A DNA stretch of 64,000 bases, from NCBI RefSeq assembly GCF_900343145.1, contig NZ_LT996886.1, positions 1,798,001 through 1,862,000 of the forward strand, written 5' to 3'. The notes beneath the pieces were generated by a model. That model ran no database searches, was not told where the DNA came from, and saw only the letters and a program-made list of their open reading frames with translations. Positions 8,648-17,101 of this stretch are shown one piece after another (position 1 is the first letter of the stretch; the number at the start of each line of letters is the position of its first letter). The DNA comes from Tessaracoccus timonensis (GTDB lineage Bacteria; Actinomycetota; Actinomycetes; Propionibacteriales; Propionibacteriaceae). The position numbers were made by a program, and so were the translations under genes.

Positions 8648-10071
8648 TGTCTGTCCACACCCAGCAAGTCTCGTCCGCATTCGCTGCCCCCGCGCCAGTG
8701 CAGGGGGCCATGGCCGCCGCTCGAATGGGGGTCACCACCGCCACCAGGCTCGTCGTCGGCCAGCCGGAGAAGTTGCAGGGTGCGGCGCCGATGTTCGAAA
8801 CCATCGGCGGCCAGGTGGCGCAGCTCGCCAGCCAGGCACGCAGCGCTGCGTCGGGGATTGCCAGCTGGGACGGCCACGCTCGCGAGGCGTTCAACAACAA
8901 GGTGGAGCGCATCGGTTCGCAGCTCGACAGCTTGGAGCCGACGTTTTCGCAGATCACCCAGCTGCTGAACCAAGCCGCCAACACGAGTATCCAGACTGCG
9001 AATTCGATTGCGACGTTGGTGCGCTCCATCGTGACGGCCGTCACCACCGCGTACCACACGGCAAAGGCCGCTGCGGTCAAGACGTTGGGGGCTGCGCTCG
9101 CGAAGTGGCTCGCGTGGGCCATCCAGCAGGCCGCACGGCTGCTGCAGATGGTGATTCAGATGGCCAACACCGCGGCGAAGATGCTCGACGCCATCGGGAA
9201 GACCATCGACCGCGTGAAAGAGGTCGCCCGCAATGTCGGCGAGCGGTTGCTTGAACTGTGCCGAACCCTCGGCCTTCCTGAGAAGGCGCGAAAGCTCGCA
9301 GACGTTGCCTTGAACAAGGGCAAGGAAATCTGGGACAGCGCCGAGTATAAGTACGGTGATGACGAGGAATTCCGGCCGGGCGAGGGCGGACGTCGCGGAC
9401 GATGGAGCGAGCGATCGTTCGGCGGCCACGACGATCTGGAGGATCACAAGCCCACATCCCCGGATGTCAAGGTCAAGCTGATGGAGGGCGAGAGGAACTT
9501 CGGCCTGCACGGCGAAGGCGAGCTCCGGGGCGAACACGATCTTGGGGATGGGAACACCATCTCCGGTGGTGTCAAAGGTGAGGCCGGGGTGCTGATGGCC
9601 GACGGCAGCGTGTACGCGGGCAACAAGGGCATCGGCGCTGAGGGGTCGGTGTTCAGCGGCGTACGTGCGTCTGCAGACGGCAGCGTCAGCACGCTGGGCG
9701 GGCACGCCTCGGTGAATGCGGAAGGTACCGCGTCGGCTGGGGCTGGCGCTGAGGGTAATGTCGCGGTCGGGCGTGACGGTGCACAGGCGACGGCTGGGGC
9801 GTTTGCTGGCGCCAAGGCTGAGGGCTCCGTTGGAGGCGAGGTTGCCGGTGTGGGTTCCACCGTGAAGGGCGAGGCCTGGGCAGGTGCTGGCGCCGAAGTG
9901 GATGCCAAGCTGAAGTGGGACGACGGCAAGTTGCAGGTTGGTCTCGGCGTCGGTGCGGGCCTCGGCGTGGGCGGCAAGGTTGGTGGCGAGATCACCATCG
10001 AGCCGGCCAAGACGGTGGACGCGGTGAAGTCGGCGGGCGGCGCCGTCGTCGACTACTTCAAGGGCAAGTAG
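8647..10071 (+). CDS. large WXG-type ESX substrate with Gly/Ala-rich repeat tail
   Basis: 474 residues. Residues ~35-105 form a WXG100-like helical hairpin with SWDGHAREAF at the turn. Residues ~106-215 are a long Ala/Thr-rich amphipathic helical stretch, a charged linker follows to ~270, and residues ~290-470 are a repetitive beta-type region dominated by alternating G-x-G/A-x-A motifs (AGAGAEGNV, AGAFAGAKAEGSV, GLGVGAGLGVGGKVG). There is no obvious catalytic motif. The layout, a WXG head plus a distinct C-terminal domain, is that of polymorphic ESX effectors, but the tail reads as a structural or binding domain rather than a known nuclease or deaminase. It is coupled to the EspC-like gene upstream and followed 10 nt later by a DUF1795-like gene. 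Confidence 0.55.
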   Translation: MSVHTQQVSSAFAAPAPVQGAMAAARMGVTTATRLVVGQPEKLQGAAPMFETIGGQVAQLASQARSAASGIASWDGHAREAFNNKVERIGSQLDSLEPTFSQITQLLNQAANTSIQTANSIATLVRSIVTAVTTAYHTAKAAAVKTLGAALAKWLAWAIQQAARLLQMVIQMANTAAKMLDAIGKTIDRVKEVARNVGERLLELCRTLGLPEKARKLADVALNKGKEIWDSAEYKYGDDEEFRPGEGGRRGRWSERSFGGHDDLEDHKPTSPDVKVKLMEGERNFGLHGEGELRGEHDLGDGNTISGGVKGEAGVLMADGSVYAGNKGIGAEGSVFSGVRASADGSVSTLGGHASVNAEGTASAGAGAEGNVAVGRDGAQATAGAFAGAKAEGSVGGEVAGVGSTVKGEAWAGAGAEVDAKLKWDDGKLQVGLGVGAGLGVGGKVGGEITIEPAKTVDAVKSAGGAVVDYFKGK

Positions 10072-10081
10072 GGTGTGAACG

Positions 10082-10537
10082 ATGAGTGACACAATCGAGT
10101 TTGAGCTCCCCAACGCGCTGTGGGAGCCGGCGCAGCCCGAGGCCGGTCAGATGTTCAACGCGATGCGGGTAGGGGAGTTCCAGTACTTCCGGCCCAATAT
10201 CAGTGGCGACATGGCGGAGTTGCAGCCCGAGGCATCCCTCGAGGATGCCGTGGCGAACGTCAGCCAGCGCCTGCAGACACTGGACCCGTCGGCGCAGGTG
10301 GTGAAGCGCTCGGTCGACGAGGCCGAGGGCTCCGCCCTGCAGCAGGTGGATCTGAACGTGCAGGTGGCGCCCGATGTTCGCCGCAGCATCTCGCAGGCCC
10401 AGGTGTTCACGGTGATGGAGGACGAGGAGTCCGACCGCCGCATGCTGCTGTGCCTGATGCTCACCGCCGAAACCGACACCCTCGACGACTACCTCGAAGA
10501 CTTCCAAACCTTCGTCCAGAGCGTCCACGCTGCCTGA
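10082..10537 (+). CDS. DUF1795/PsbP-like protein in ESX cluster
   Basis: 151 residues, cytosolic, with no signal peptide. The pattern IEFELPNALWEP near the N-terminus, then alternating strands with a conserved aromatic in EFQYFRPNISG, and a C-terminal LEDFQTFVQSVHA helix fits the DcrB/PsbP-like fold (DUF1795, LpqN-type). Such proteins are often encoded beside WXG effector genes in actinobacteria and may be chaperones or immunity proteins for them; that role is inference from position only. It is the last gene of the rightward cluster before a repeat-rich gap. Confidence 0.45.
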   Translation: MSDTIEFELPNALWEPAQPEAGQMFNAMRVGEFQYFRPNISGDMAELQPEASLEDAVANVSQRLQTLDPSAQVVKRSVDEAEGSALQQVDLNVQVAPDVRRSISQAQVFTVMEDEESDRRMLLCLMLTAETDTLDDYLEDFQTFVQSVHAA

Positions 10538-10597
10538 GCGGTTCGCTCCTGGTGGTTGAGCGCCTCTCGAGCTCCCGGTGGTTGGGTCCCCCTGGCT

Positions 10598-10640
10598 CCC
10601 GGTGGTTGAGTAGCCGCCGTAGGCGGCGTATCGAAACCAC
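10598..10640 (+). repeat. GTTGAGTAGCCGCC repeat (family F)
   Basis: A short dispersed repeat with an internal GCCGCC/GGCGGC hairpin, ending in GTATCGAAACCAC. Degenerate half copies (GGTGGTTG) precede it at 10551-10587. Related copies occur at 10798, 17000, 20757 and 26519. Confidence 0.8.
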
Positions 10641-10655
10641 ACCCTTCGCTCGCTC

Positions 10656-10738
10656 AGCTAACCCGATATCCACATTCGTTTGTCAAAACGGGCCAAAATC
10701 GTGGTTCTCAGCAAACGCGTGTGGATATCGGGTTAGCT
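10656..10738. repeat. long palindrome, family A copy 1
   Basis: The 27-bp arms 10656-10682 and 10712-10738 pair with two mismatches around a 29-nt loop. The arms read AGCTAACCCGATATCCACA inward. Related copies are at 18440-18516 and 41785-41867. It lies in the 370-bp gap between the DUF1795-like gene and pncB, which holds only repeats. Confidence 0.85.
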
Positions 10739-10797
10739 GTTAGATCGCCCGCTCGATGGTCGGGGTGGTCGCGCCCGGTGGTTGGGTCCGCGCCGCT

Positions 10798-10840
10798 CCC
10801 GGTGGTTGAGTAGCCGCCGGAGGCGGCGTATCGAAACCAC
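10798..10840 (+). repeat. GTTGAGTAGCCGCC repeat (family F)
   Basis: Nearly identical to the copy at 10598-10640, with GCCGCCGGAGGCGGC as the hairpin core. Confidence 0.8.
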
Positions 10841-10847
10841 ATCGGCA

Positions 10848-10890
10848 GATGATTTCGACTCGCGGGCTGCGCCCGCGGCTCAATCATCGA
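10848..10890 (-). repeat. variant repeat with ATGATT/AATCAT ends
   Basis: An inverted-type variant of family F: GATGATTTCGACTCGCGGG, a GC-rich hairpin, then CTCAATCATCGA. A similar unit occurs near 26800-26840. Confidence 0.55.
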
Positions 10891-10907
10891 GGCACGGAGT
10901 ACAGTCC

Positions 10908-12239
10908 TCAGCTGGTGTACGGGCTCTGACTCTCGCGCCCGTGGTCGTCGACGACGTGCGTTTCGATCACCGGATCGCCCTTCGAAATCCGACGGGCGGA
11001 GCGCGGCAGTTCCGTGCGTGAGCGCAGGTGGCGTTCGCGCGCCTGCTCGAGCGTCTCGTGATGGACGCGTTCGCCGTCGACGACCATGTCAACCAGCAAA
11101 TCGCGGTCGTTGCCGTCGTTGTCGGGGGGTGTGCCCAGCCCGATCACCTCAGCCTCGGCCTTGCCCTGCGCATCAAGCCGCCGCATGGCGAACTTACGAC
11201 CCCCGAGCGACCCCTTCCCAGACGATTTCTTCGCGACGGGCTCCAGCGGCGCGTCGGGATCGTTGGAGTCGGCGCGGGCAACGAGCTTGTACACGAACGA
11301 CGCCGTCGGGTGGCCGGACCCGGTGACGAGGTTCGTGCCGACGCCGTACCCGTCGACGGGCGCGCCCTGCAGCAGGGCGATCTGCCATTCGTCGAGATCC
11401 GACGTGACGATGATCTTCGTCTCCGTCGCGCCGAGATCGTCGAGCAGGTCGCGGGCTTCGCGGGCGACGAGTGCGAGATCGCCGGAGTCGAGGCGGATCG
11501 ACCCAAGTTTGCCGTCCGTGAGTTCTACGGCGGTGCGGATGGCCGTCGGGATGTCGTAGGTGTCGACCAGCAGTGTGGTGCCGACGCCGAAGGTGTCGAG
11601 CTGCGCGCGGAAGGCGTCTTCTTCGGAGTCGTGGAGGAGGGTGAAGGAGTGCGCGGCGGTGCCCGCCGTCGGGATGCCGTAGCGGCGGCCGGCTTCGAGG
11701 TCGGAGGTCCATGCGAAGCCCGCGATGTAGGCGGCGCGGGCGGCGGCGACGGCGGCGTGTTCGTTGATGCGTCGCGCGCCCATCTCTGCGCAGGGGCGGT
11801 CGCCGGCCATCCATGTCATGCGCGACGCGGCGGAGGCGACGGCGGAATCGTAGTTGTAGATGCTGAGCAGCACCGTCTCCAAGATGACGGCCTCCGCGAA
11901 GGTGCCCTCGACGGAGAGCACGGGCGATCCGGGGAAGTACACCTCGCCTTCGGGGTAGCCCCAGATGTTGCCGCTGAAGCGGTAGTTCGCGAGCCACTCG
12001 GCGGTGTCATCGTCGACGATGTTGTTGCTGACGAGGAAATTCACTTCTTCGTCGCCGAAGCGGAAGTTCTCGACGGCGTCGAGCGCGCGCCCGACGCCCA
12101 CAACCACTCCGTAGCGACGCCCCTCGGGCAGGCGCCTGGCGAAGAGGTCGAACAGGCTGCGTCGGCTATCCGTGCCGGCGACGCGGGCGGCCTGCACCAT
12201 GGTGAGTTCGTAGTGGTCGGTCAGCAGGGCTGTGCTCAT
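10908..12239 (-). CDS. pncB: nicotinate phosphoribosyltransferase
   Basis: Converts nicotinate and PRPP (ATP-assisted) to nicotinate mononucleotide for NAD salvage, in the cytosol. 443 residues. Recognisable family segments are [14 protein letters not shown] at the N-terminus, [16 protein letters not shown], the [19 protein letters not shown] region, the [20 protein letters not shown] phosphate-binding stretch, and TSDLDEWQI. The ATG at 12239 is set by a leaderless promoter 7 nt upstream. The frame continues to 12473 but would overlap clpS on the other strand. It is divergent from clpS, as in many actinobacteria. Confidence 0.95.
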   Translation of the reverse strand: MSTALLTDHYELTMVQAARVAGTDSRRSLFDLFARRLPEGRRYGVVVGVGRALDAVENFRFGDEEVNFLVSNNIVDDDTAEWLANYRFSGNIWGYPEGEVYFPGSPVLSVEGTFAEAVILETVLLSIYNYDSAVASAASRMTWMAGDRPCAEMGARRINEHAAVAAARAAYIAGFAWTSDLEAGRRYGIPTAGTAAHSFTLLHDSEEDAFRAQLDTFGVGTTLLVDTYDIPTAIRTAVELTDGKLGSIRLDSGDLALVAREARDLLDDLGATETKIIVTSDLDEWQIALLQGAPVDGYGVGTNLVTGSGHPTASFVYKLVARADSNDPDAPLEPVAKKSSGKGSLGGRKFAMRRLDAQGKAEAEVIGLGTPPDNDGNDRDLLVDMVVDGERVHHETLEQARERHLRSRTELPRSARRISKGDPVIETHVVDDHGRESQSPYTS

Positions 12240-12246
12240 GCGCTCA

Positions 12247-12252
12247 ACTCTA
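12247..12252 (-). promoter_or_regulatory. -10 box of a leaderless pncB promoter
   Basis: On the minus strand TAGAGT is followed by 7 nt and the ATG at 12239. Confidence 0.5.
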
Positions 12253-12299
12253 CTGCCGATGCCGTGCCCTTCCTTGGGATCAGTGGCAAGCTTGGACGT

Positions 12300-12578
12300 G
12301 TGACTGAGACCGTATCGCGCCCCGAGGAAGCCGTCGAGGCTACCGTGCAGCGGCAGTGGGTCACCATCGTCTGGGATGATCCGGTGAACCTGATGAGCTA
12401 CGTCGCGCACGTGTTCCAGGAATACTTTCACTACCCCGAAGCCGAGGCCGAGCGCCTCATGCTGAAGGTGCACAACGAGGGTCGGGCGGTCGTCTCCACC
12501 GGCAACCGTGAGGAGATGGAGCGCGACGTCATGGCCATGCAGAACTATTCGCTGTGGGCGACGATGGAGCCGGCGTGA
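12300..12578 (+). CDS. clpS: ATP-dependent Clp protease adaptor ClpS
   Basis: A 92-residue adaptor that binds N-degron substrates and the ClpC/ClpA N-domain to deliver proteins to ClpP. The family core is clear: [40 protein letters not shown] and the C-terminal [20 protein letters not shown]. The GTG at 12300 gives the usual N-terminal extension of actinobacterial ClpS; the open frame further upstream is the shadow of pncB. Its stop overlaps the DUF2017 start (GTGA), and clpS-DUF2017 is a conserved actinobacterial pair. Confidence 0.95.
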   Translation: MTETVSRPEEAVEATVQRQWVTIVWDDPVNLMSYVAHVFQEYFHYPEAEAERLMLKVHNEGRAVVSTGNREEMERDVMAMQNYSLWATMEPA

Positions 12579-13174
12579 AGTTACAACCCGATGCTGTCGT
12601 GTGGGTATTTGATGGCCGCGACGGGGTCCGCGCCATGCTGGCGGATCTCGTCGGGGGCTACCGCAACTCGCTGCAAGACCTGCTTCCGCCGAGCGCGGTG
12701 GATTCGTTCGACGACCCGTTCCAGGCGATGGCGGCCGACGAGCAATTCCGGGCGCTCAACCACGTCGAGGGCTACCGCTTGCAGCGGCTGTTCCCGAAGC
12801 CGTTGACGGAGGAGGAATCGGACGATGAGGTGTGGGAGGGCATGGTGCGCGGGCGCGCTGCGACGCTCCACGCGCACGCCACGACCGTCCTCACCGAGCT
12901 TGCCGACGACGGCGACCTCGTCCCTGTCCTGGAGATGTCGGTGACCCCGTGGCTGCAAACCCTGGGCGCGCTGCGCACGTCGCTGCACGCTGAACTCGCG
13001 CAATCATCCAAGCCCGACGCGGAACCCTCGGCCGAGCAGGTGGAGGCGTATCCGGCGCTGGCGGCGGTGCTGGACTGGCTCGCCTACAACATTGAAGACC
13101 TGCTCGAGACGCGGTCGATCTGCCTCGCGGCAGGCGCCGGGCTCGACGTGAGTGAACGCGGGGAGTGGGAGTGA
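12575..13174 (+). CDS. DUF2017 family protein
   Basis: 199 residues, function unknown, conserved downstream of clpS in actinobacteria. Mostly helical, with a short leading strand (DAVVWVFDG) and the diagnostic central [19 protein letters not shown] plus the C-terminal [19 protein letters not shown]. The GTG start overlaps the clpS stop and its own stop overlaps the murI start, so clpS-DUF2017-murI form a translationally coupled operon. A role as a ClpS partner is plausible from context but unproven. Confidence 0.85.
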   Translation: MKLQPDAVVWVFDGRDGVRAMLADLVGGYRNSLQDLLPPSAVDSFDDPFQAMAADEQFRALNHVEGYRLQRLFPKPLTEEESDDEVWEGMVRGRAATLHAHATTVLTELADDGDLVPVLEMSVTPWLQTLGALRTSLHAELAQSSKPDAEPSAEQVEAYPALAAVLDWLAYNIEDLLETRSICLAAGAGLDVSERGEWE

Positions 13175-13971
13175 GCGTCGGCCAGCCGATTGGCGTGTTT
13201 GATTCGGGCTTCGGTGGGCTGACCGTCGTGCGGTCACTCGTCGAACAGTTGCCCAACGAGGACCTCATCTACCTGGGTGATACCGCGCGGGCGCCGTACG
13301 GGCCGCGCCCCATTGCTGAGGTGCGCGAGTTTGCGTTGCAGGGGCTCGATTTCCTCGTTGACAAGGGAGTTAAGGCCCTGGTGATCGCCTGTAACTCGGC
13401 GTCGTCGGCGGCGATCCGCGACGCCCGGGAGCGCTATGACGTGCCCATTATCGACGTGGTGTTGCCCGCCGCGACGCGCGCCGTCGCCACTACTCGTAAC
13501 GGACGGGTGGGGGTGATCGCGACGGAGTCGACGGTGTCGTCGGGCTCATACGACGAGGCGGTTGCCGTCGCGCAGCATGTGCAGCTGACGAAGCAAGCCG
13601 CGCCGCGGTTCGTGGAGTTCGTCGAGGCGGGGGTGACCGGCGGGCCCGAGCTGCTCGACGCGGCGCGCGAGTATCTGGCGCCGATTCAGCGTGATCAGTG
13701 CGACACGCTGATCCTCGGCTGCACCCACTACCCGCTGTTGCAGGGGGTGATCTCGTTCGTCCTGGGGGATTCGGTTACGCTCGTGTCCAGCTCTGATGCC
13801 TGCGCTCAGGCGACGTACTCGCGGCTGGTGCAGATGTCGTTGCTGCGCCATCATCCCCGCGAGGCGCGCCGCACGTTTTTCACGACGGGCGACCCCGGGG
13901 ATTTCCGAGGGATCGGAAGGCGCTTGGTTGGGGGCTTCGTCGGGAATGCCACCACCGTTGAGTTGGGCTGA
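13171..13971 (+). CDS. murI: glutamate racemase
   Basis: Interconverts L- and D-glutamate to supply peptidoglycan synthesis. 266 residues, normal length. GVFDSGFGGLTVVRSL at the N-terminus, IACNSASSAAI with the first catalytic Cys, and LILGCTHYPLL with the second are all intact. The start is the GTG at 13171 overlapping the preceding stop (GTGA). A 39-residue Cys-rich gene follows 20 nt later. Confidence 0.95.
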   Translation: MSVGQPIGVFDSGFGGLTVVRSLVEQLPNEDLIYLGDTARAPYGPRPIAEVREFALQGLDFLVDKGVKALVIACNSASSAAIRDARERYDVPIIDVVLPAATRAVATTRNGRVGVIATESTVSSGSYDEAVAVAQHVQLTKQAAPRFVEFVEAGVTGGPELLDAAREYLAPIQRDQCDTLILGCTHYPLLQGVISFVLGDSVTLVSSSDACAQATYSRLVQMSLLRHHPREARRTFFTTGDPGDFRGIGRRLVGGFVGNATTVELG

Positions 13972-13991
13972 GGCCCGGGAAGGAGCACACC

Positions 13992-14111
13992 ATGTGCGTA
14001 CGAGTGACCTGCAAGCGCTGCGGCAAGCCTACCTGGAAGGGCTGCGGGGAGCACATCGAGGAGGCGCTCGACGGCGTGCCCGTCGCCGACCGCTGCTCCT
14101 GCCCGCGTTGA
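13992..14111 (+). CDS. 39-residue cysteine-rich (zinc-ribbon-like) protein
   Basis: The translation begins MCVRVTCKRCGKPTWKGCG and ends with DRCSCPR, giving six cysteines in 39 residues, arranged CxxC-x7-C and CxC. A good ribosome binding site (AAGGAG, 13979-13984) sits 7 nt before the ATG, so the gene is likely real despite its size. Similar very short proteins with CKxCGKxTWxGCGxH are widespread in actinobacteria and have no assigned function; a zinc-binding fold is inferred from the cysteine spacing. It probably shares the murI transcript. Confidence 0.75.
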   Translation: MCVRVTCKRCGKPTWKGCGEHIEEALDGVPVADRCSCPR

Positions 14112-14148
14112 GGTACGTGCCGTCGCGCAGGTGTGACGTGTGCCGCCG

Positions 14149-14269
14149 GGCACCTGCAACCTGTGCGGCAACTGAGCGGATCATGTGTCACCAGCTTCCC
14201 GACGGTGCCTCGTCGCGGCTAGGCAGGTGACATCTGTTCCGGGACAGAGCCGCACAGGTTACGTATGCC
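14149..14269. repeat. ~120-bp imperfect palindrome, family E copy 2
   Basis: Nearly identical to 815-935, with outer arms reading GCACCTGCAACCTGTGCGG and the inverted CCGCACAGGTTACG. It occupies most of the 248-bp gap before rph; no other gene is seen there. Confidence 0.8.
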
Positions 14270-14347
14270 TGGTTGGTTACCCCTGCCCGGTGGGCAGCAC
14301 CTGCCGGGGCGACGAGGACGCGCGTGGAGCGGACTGGGTCGAAGCAC

Positions 14348-14353
14348 TAGGGT
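14348..14353 (+). promoter_or_regulatory. -10 box of a leaderless rph promoter
   Basis: TAGGGT is followed by 6 nt and the ATG at 14360. Confidence 0.5.
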
Positions 14354-14359
14354 GGCACC

Positions 14360-15082
14360 ATGAGCTTTTCGCGCTTTGATGGACGCCGCCCCGACGAGCT
14401 GCGGCAGGTGAAGATCACCAGGCATTGGCTGGACCACGCGGAAGGGTCGGTGCTGGTCGAGTTCGGCAAGACCCGCGTGCTCGTCGCCGCGAGCGCCACC
14501 GTCGGGGTGCCGCGCTGGCGCAAAGACTCCGGCCTGGGCTGGGTGACCGCCGAATACGAGATGCTGCCGCGCGCGACGCACACCCGCTCCGACCGCGAAT
14601 CGCGACGCGGCAAAGTCGGCGGACGCACCCACGAGATCTCGCGGCTCATCGGTCGCTCGCTGCGCGCCATCATTGACATGGAGAAGCTCGGCGAGAACAC
14701 CATCGTGCTCGACTGCGACGTGCTCCAGGCCGACGGCGGCACCCGCACCGCGTCCATCACCGGCGCGTACGTGGCGCTCGTCGACGCAGTCGAAACCCTC
14801 CGTTCACAAGGGGCAATCGACGGTGATCCGTTCACCGATTCCGTCGCGGCGATCTCCGTAGGGTTCCTGGGCGACGAAGCACTCCTCGACCTCGCCTACG
14901 AAGAGGACTCCCAAGCCGACACCGACCTCAACGTCGTGATGACTGGTTCGGGCAAATTCATCGAGGTGCAGGGCACCGCCGAAGGTGAGCCCTTCTCCCG
15001 CGAACAGCTGGGGCAACTCCTCGACCTCGGCGCACTCGGCTGTGAGCAGCTCACCCGGTTGCAGCGCGAGGCCCTGGCATGA
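14360..15082 (+). CDS. rph: ribonuclease PH
   Basis: A phosphate-dependent 3'-5' exonuclease that trims tRNA 3' ends. 240 residues, the usual size. The N-terminal [11 protein letters not shown], the [15 protein letters not shown] strand pair, [20 protein letters not shown] (RNA and phosphate contacts) and [16 protein letters not shown] (catalytic Asp region) are intact. It starts a compact operon rph-rdgB-thyA-folA; the stop overlaps rdgB by four bases. Confidence 0.96.
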   Translation: MSFSRFDGRRPDELRQVKITRHWLDHAEGSVLVEFGKTRVLVAASATVGVPRWRKDSGLGWVTAEYEMLPRATHTRSDRESRRGKVGGRTHEISRLIGRSLRAIIDMEKLGENTIVLDCDVLQADGGTRTASITGAYVALVDAVETLRSQGAIDGDPFTDSVAAISVGFLGDEALLDLAYEEDSQADTDLNVVMTGSGKFIEVQGTAEGEPFSREQLGQLLDLGALGCEQLTRLQREALA

Positions 15083-15687
15083 ACCGCCCGACGCGGGTGG
15101 TGCTTGCCACCAACAACCCGAAGAAGCTCGTCGAGCTGCGACGAGTGGTCGAGCAAGCGGGCGTCGACCTCGAGGTGCTCAGCCTCGCCGACGTGGAACC
15201 CTACCCCGAGCCGGACGAGACCGAGCGCACCTTCGAAGGCAACGCGCTCATCAAAGCGCGCGCCGCGGCGGAGCGCTCAGGCATCGCTGCCGTCGCCGAC
15301 GATTCCGGCCTCGAAGTGGACGAGCTGAACGGCATGCCGGGCGTGCGTTCGTCGCGCTGGGCAGGGCCGATGTGTGACGACGACGAGAACAACGAACTCC
15401 TGCTCGCGCAGCTCCACGGGGTTCCGGCGGAGCGCCGGACGGCCAGGTTTTGCTGCGCGCTGGCGCTGGTGTCCCCCGACGGTGAGCAGCGCATCTGGCA
15501 CGGCACCATGGAGGGGCGCATCGGCGAGGCGCCCGTCGGTGACAACGGGTTTGGCTACGATCCGCTGTTCATTCCGGAAGGCGAGGAGCGCTCGTCGGGG
15601 GAGATGAGCCCGGAAGAGAAGGACGCGATCAGCCATCGCGGTGAGGCGGTGCGCGCGTTCGTCGCGTGGCTGGGGGAGCAGGCGTGA
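15079..15687 (+). CDS. rdgB: XTP/dITP diphosphatase
   Basis: Removes non-canonical purine nucleoside triphosphates (ITP, XTP) by pyrophosphohydrolysis, keeping them out of DNA and RNA. 202 residues of the Ham1 fold: [15 protein letters not shown] at the N-terminus, [37 protein letters not shown] (metal and substrate residues), [12 protein letters not shown] and the C-terminal [11 protein letters not shown]. The ATGA overlap with rph fixes the start. Confidence 0.96.
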   Translation: MNRPTRVVLATNNPKKLVELRRVVEQAGVDLEVLSLADVEPYPEPDETERTFEGNALIKARAAAERSGIAAVADDSGLEVDELNGMPGVRSSRWAGPMCDDDENNELLLAQLHGVPAERRTARFCCALALVSPDGEQRIWHGTMEGRIGEAPVGDNGFGYDPLFIPEGEERSSGEMSPEEKDAISHRGEAVRAFVAWLGEQA

Positions 15688-16478
15688 AGCAGTACCTCGA
15701 CCTGCTGGAGCGCATCATGGCCGACGGTGTGGTCAAGGCCGACCGCACCGGAACCGGCACGCGCAGCATCTTCGGACACCAGATGCGCTTCGACCTCACC
15801 GAAGGGTTTCCCCTTGTCACGACGAAGAAGGTGCACACTCGGTCGGTGTTTGGCGAGCTGCTGTGGTTCCTGCGCGGCGACACCAACGTCGCGTGGCTGC
15901 ACGAGCACGGCATCTCGATCTGGGACGAGTGGGCCGACGAACACGGCGACCTGGGGCCGATCTACGGCCACCAGTGGCGCAGCTGGCCGACGCCTTCGGG
16001 CGAGCACATCGACCAGATTGCGCGCGTGATCGACGGGCTGCGCACCAACCCAGATTCGCGGCGCCACATCGTCTCGGCGTGGAACGTGGCGGATGTCGAC
16101 GACATGGCCCTGCCGCCGTGCCACACCATGTTTCAGTTTTATGTGGCCGACGGGCGGTTGAGCTGCCAGCTGTATCAGCGCTCCGCCGACGTGTTCCTCG
16201 GCGTGCCGTTCAACATTGCGAGCTACGCGCTGCTGACGCACATGGTGGCGCAGGTCACGGGGCTCCAGGTGGGCGATTTTGTGCACACGCTCGGCGACGC
16301 GCACATCTACTCCAACCACGTGGAGCAGGTGGCGCTGCAGCGAACGCGCGAGCCGCGGCCGCTGCCGACGCTGCGCCTGAACCCCGACGTGCGCGAGATC
16401 GACGCGTTCGAGCTCAGCGACATCGAGTTGAGCGGGTACGATCCGCACCCCGCGATCAAGGCCCCCGTGGCGGTGTGA
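15684..16478 (+). CDS. thyA: thymidylate synthase
   Basis: Methylates dUMP to dTMP using methylenetetrahydrofolate. 264 residues, equal to the E. coli enzyme. Signatures are GDGxx-type [18 protein letters not shown], the [17 protein letters not shown] stretch, the nucleophile in [33 protein letters not shown] and the C-terminal [13 protein letters not shown]. The GTG at 15684 overlaps the rdgB stop (GTGA). It lies directly before folA, so thymidylate production and dihydrofolate recycling are paired. Confidence 0.97.
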   Translation: MKQYLDLLERIMADGVVKADRTGTGTRSIFGHQMRFDLTEGFPLVTTKKVHTRSVFGELLWFLRGDTNVAWLHEHGISIWDEWADEHGDLGPIYGHQWRSWPTPSGEHIDQIARVIDGLRTNPDSRRHIVSAWNVADVDDMALPPCHTMFQFYVADGRLSCQLYQRSADVFLGVPFNIASYALLTHMVAQVTGLQVGDFVHTLGDAHIYSNHVEQVALQRTREPRPLPTLRLNPDVREIDAFELSDIELSGYDPHPAIKAPVAV

Positions 16479-16488
16479 GGAGTTTGTG

Positions 16489-16977
16489 ATGCGCATTGTG
16501 GCAATCGCGGCGGTGGCCGAGAACGGCGTCATCGGGTCCGGCGACGACATGGTGTGGCACCTGCCGGACGACTTCCGTCGGTTCAAGCGGGTGACCACCG
16601 GCAACACACTGGTGATGGGGCGGAGGACCCACGAGCAGATCGGCCGAGCGTTACCGGGGCGGCGGACCATCGTCGTGACTCGAAACAAGGAGTGGCGCGA
16701 CGACGATGTCGAGGTCGCGCACAGCATCGAGGAAGCGCTGGCGCTGGCCGAACAGACCCCTGACAAGGTGTGTTACATCGCGGGTGGGTCGCAGATCTAC
16801 GAGGCGGCCTGGCCGTATCTCACGGAGCTCGATATCACCCAGGTGCACCTCGCGCCCGAGGGCGAGGCTCTGTTCCCGCACATTTCCCCGCGCGAGTGGA
16901 CGGAGATCTCCCGCGAAGTGGGCGACGAGTTCGACTTCGTCCAGTACCGCCCGACGCCGTCTCCGGCCATCGAGTAG
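16489..16977 (+). CDS. folA: dihydrofolate reductase
   Basis: Reduces dihydrofolate with NADPH, restoring the cofactor oxidised by ThyA. 162 residues. AAVAENGVIGSGDDMVWHLP contains the substrate Asp region, followed by RRFKRVTTGNTLVMGRRTHE (NADPH and folate contacts), PGRRTIVVTRN and YIAGGSQIYEAAWPYLTEL. I chose the ATG at 16489, 5-6 nt after a GAGGAG site; a GTG one codon earlier is possible. Last gene of the rph operon. Confidence 0.95.
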   Translation: MRIVAIAAVAENGVIGSGDDMVWHLPDDFRRFKRVTTGNTLVMGRRTHEQIGRALPGRRTIVVTRNKEWRDDDVEVAHSIEEALALAEQTPDKVCYIAGGSQIYEAAWPYLTELDITQVHLAPEGEALFPHISPREWTEISREVGDEFDFVQYRPTPSPAIE

Positions 16978-16999
16978 CCCGCGGCGCCCCCCCATCCTC

Positions 17000-17066
17000 G
17001 GTCATCGAATAGGCGACGCGCCCTCCCTCGGTCATCGAGTAGGCGACGTAGTCGCCGTATCGAGAT
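17000..17066 (+). repeat. variant GTCATCGAGTAGGCGAC repeats (family F-like)
   Basis: Two tandem units beginning CGGTCATCGA(A/G)TAGGCGAC; the second continues with GTAGTCGCCGTATCGAGA, echoing the hairpin core and GTATCGA end of the GTTGAG repeats. It fills the folA-dinB gap. Confidence 0.6.
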
Positions 17067-17087
17067 GCCCCGTCCATCTGCCGCAAC

Positions 17088-17093
17088 TAGGAT
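17088..17093 (+). promoter_or_regulatory. -10 box of a leaderless dinB promoter
   Basis: TAGGAT is followed by 8 nt and the ATG at 17102. A weak CAGG precedes the start, so an SD is not wholly excluded. Confidence 0.4.
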
Positions 17094-17101
17094 CAGTCAG
17101 G

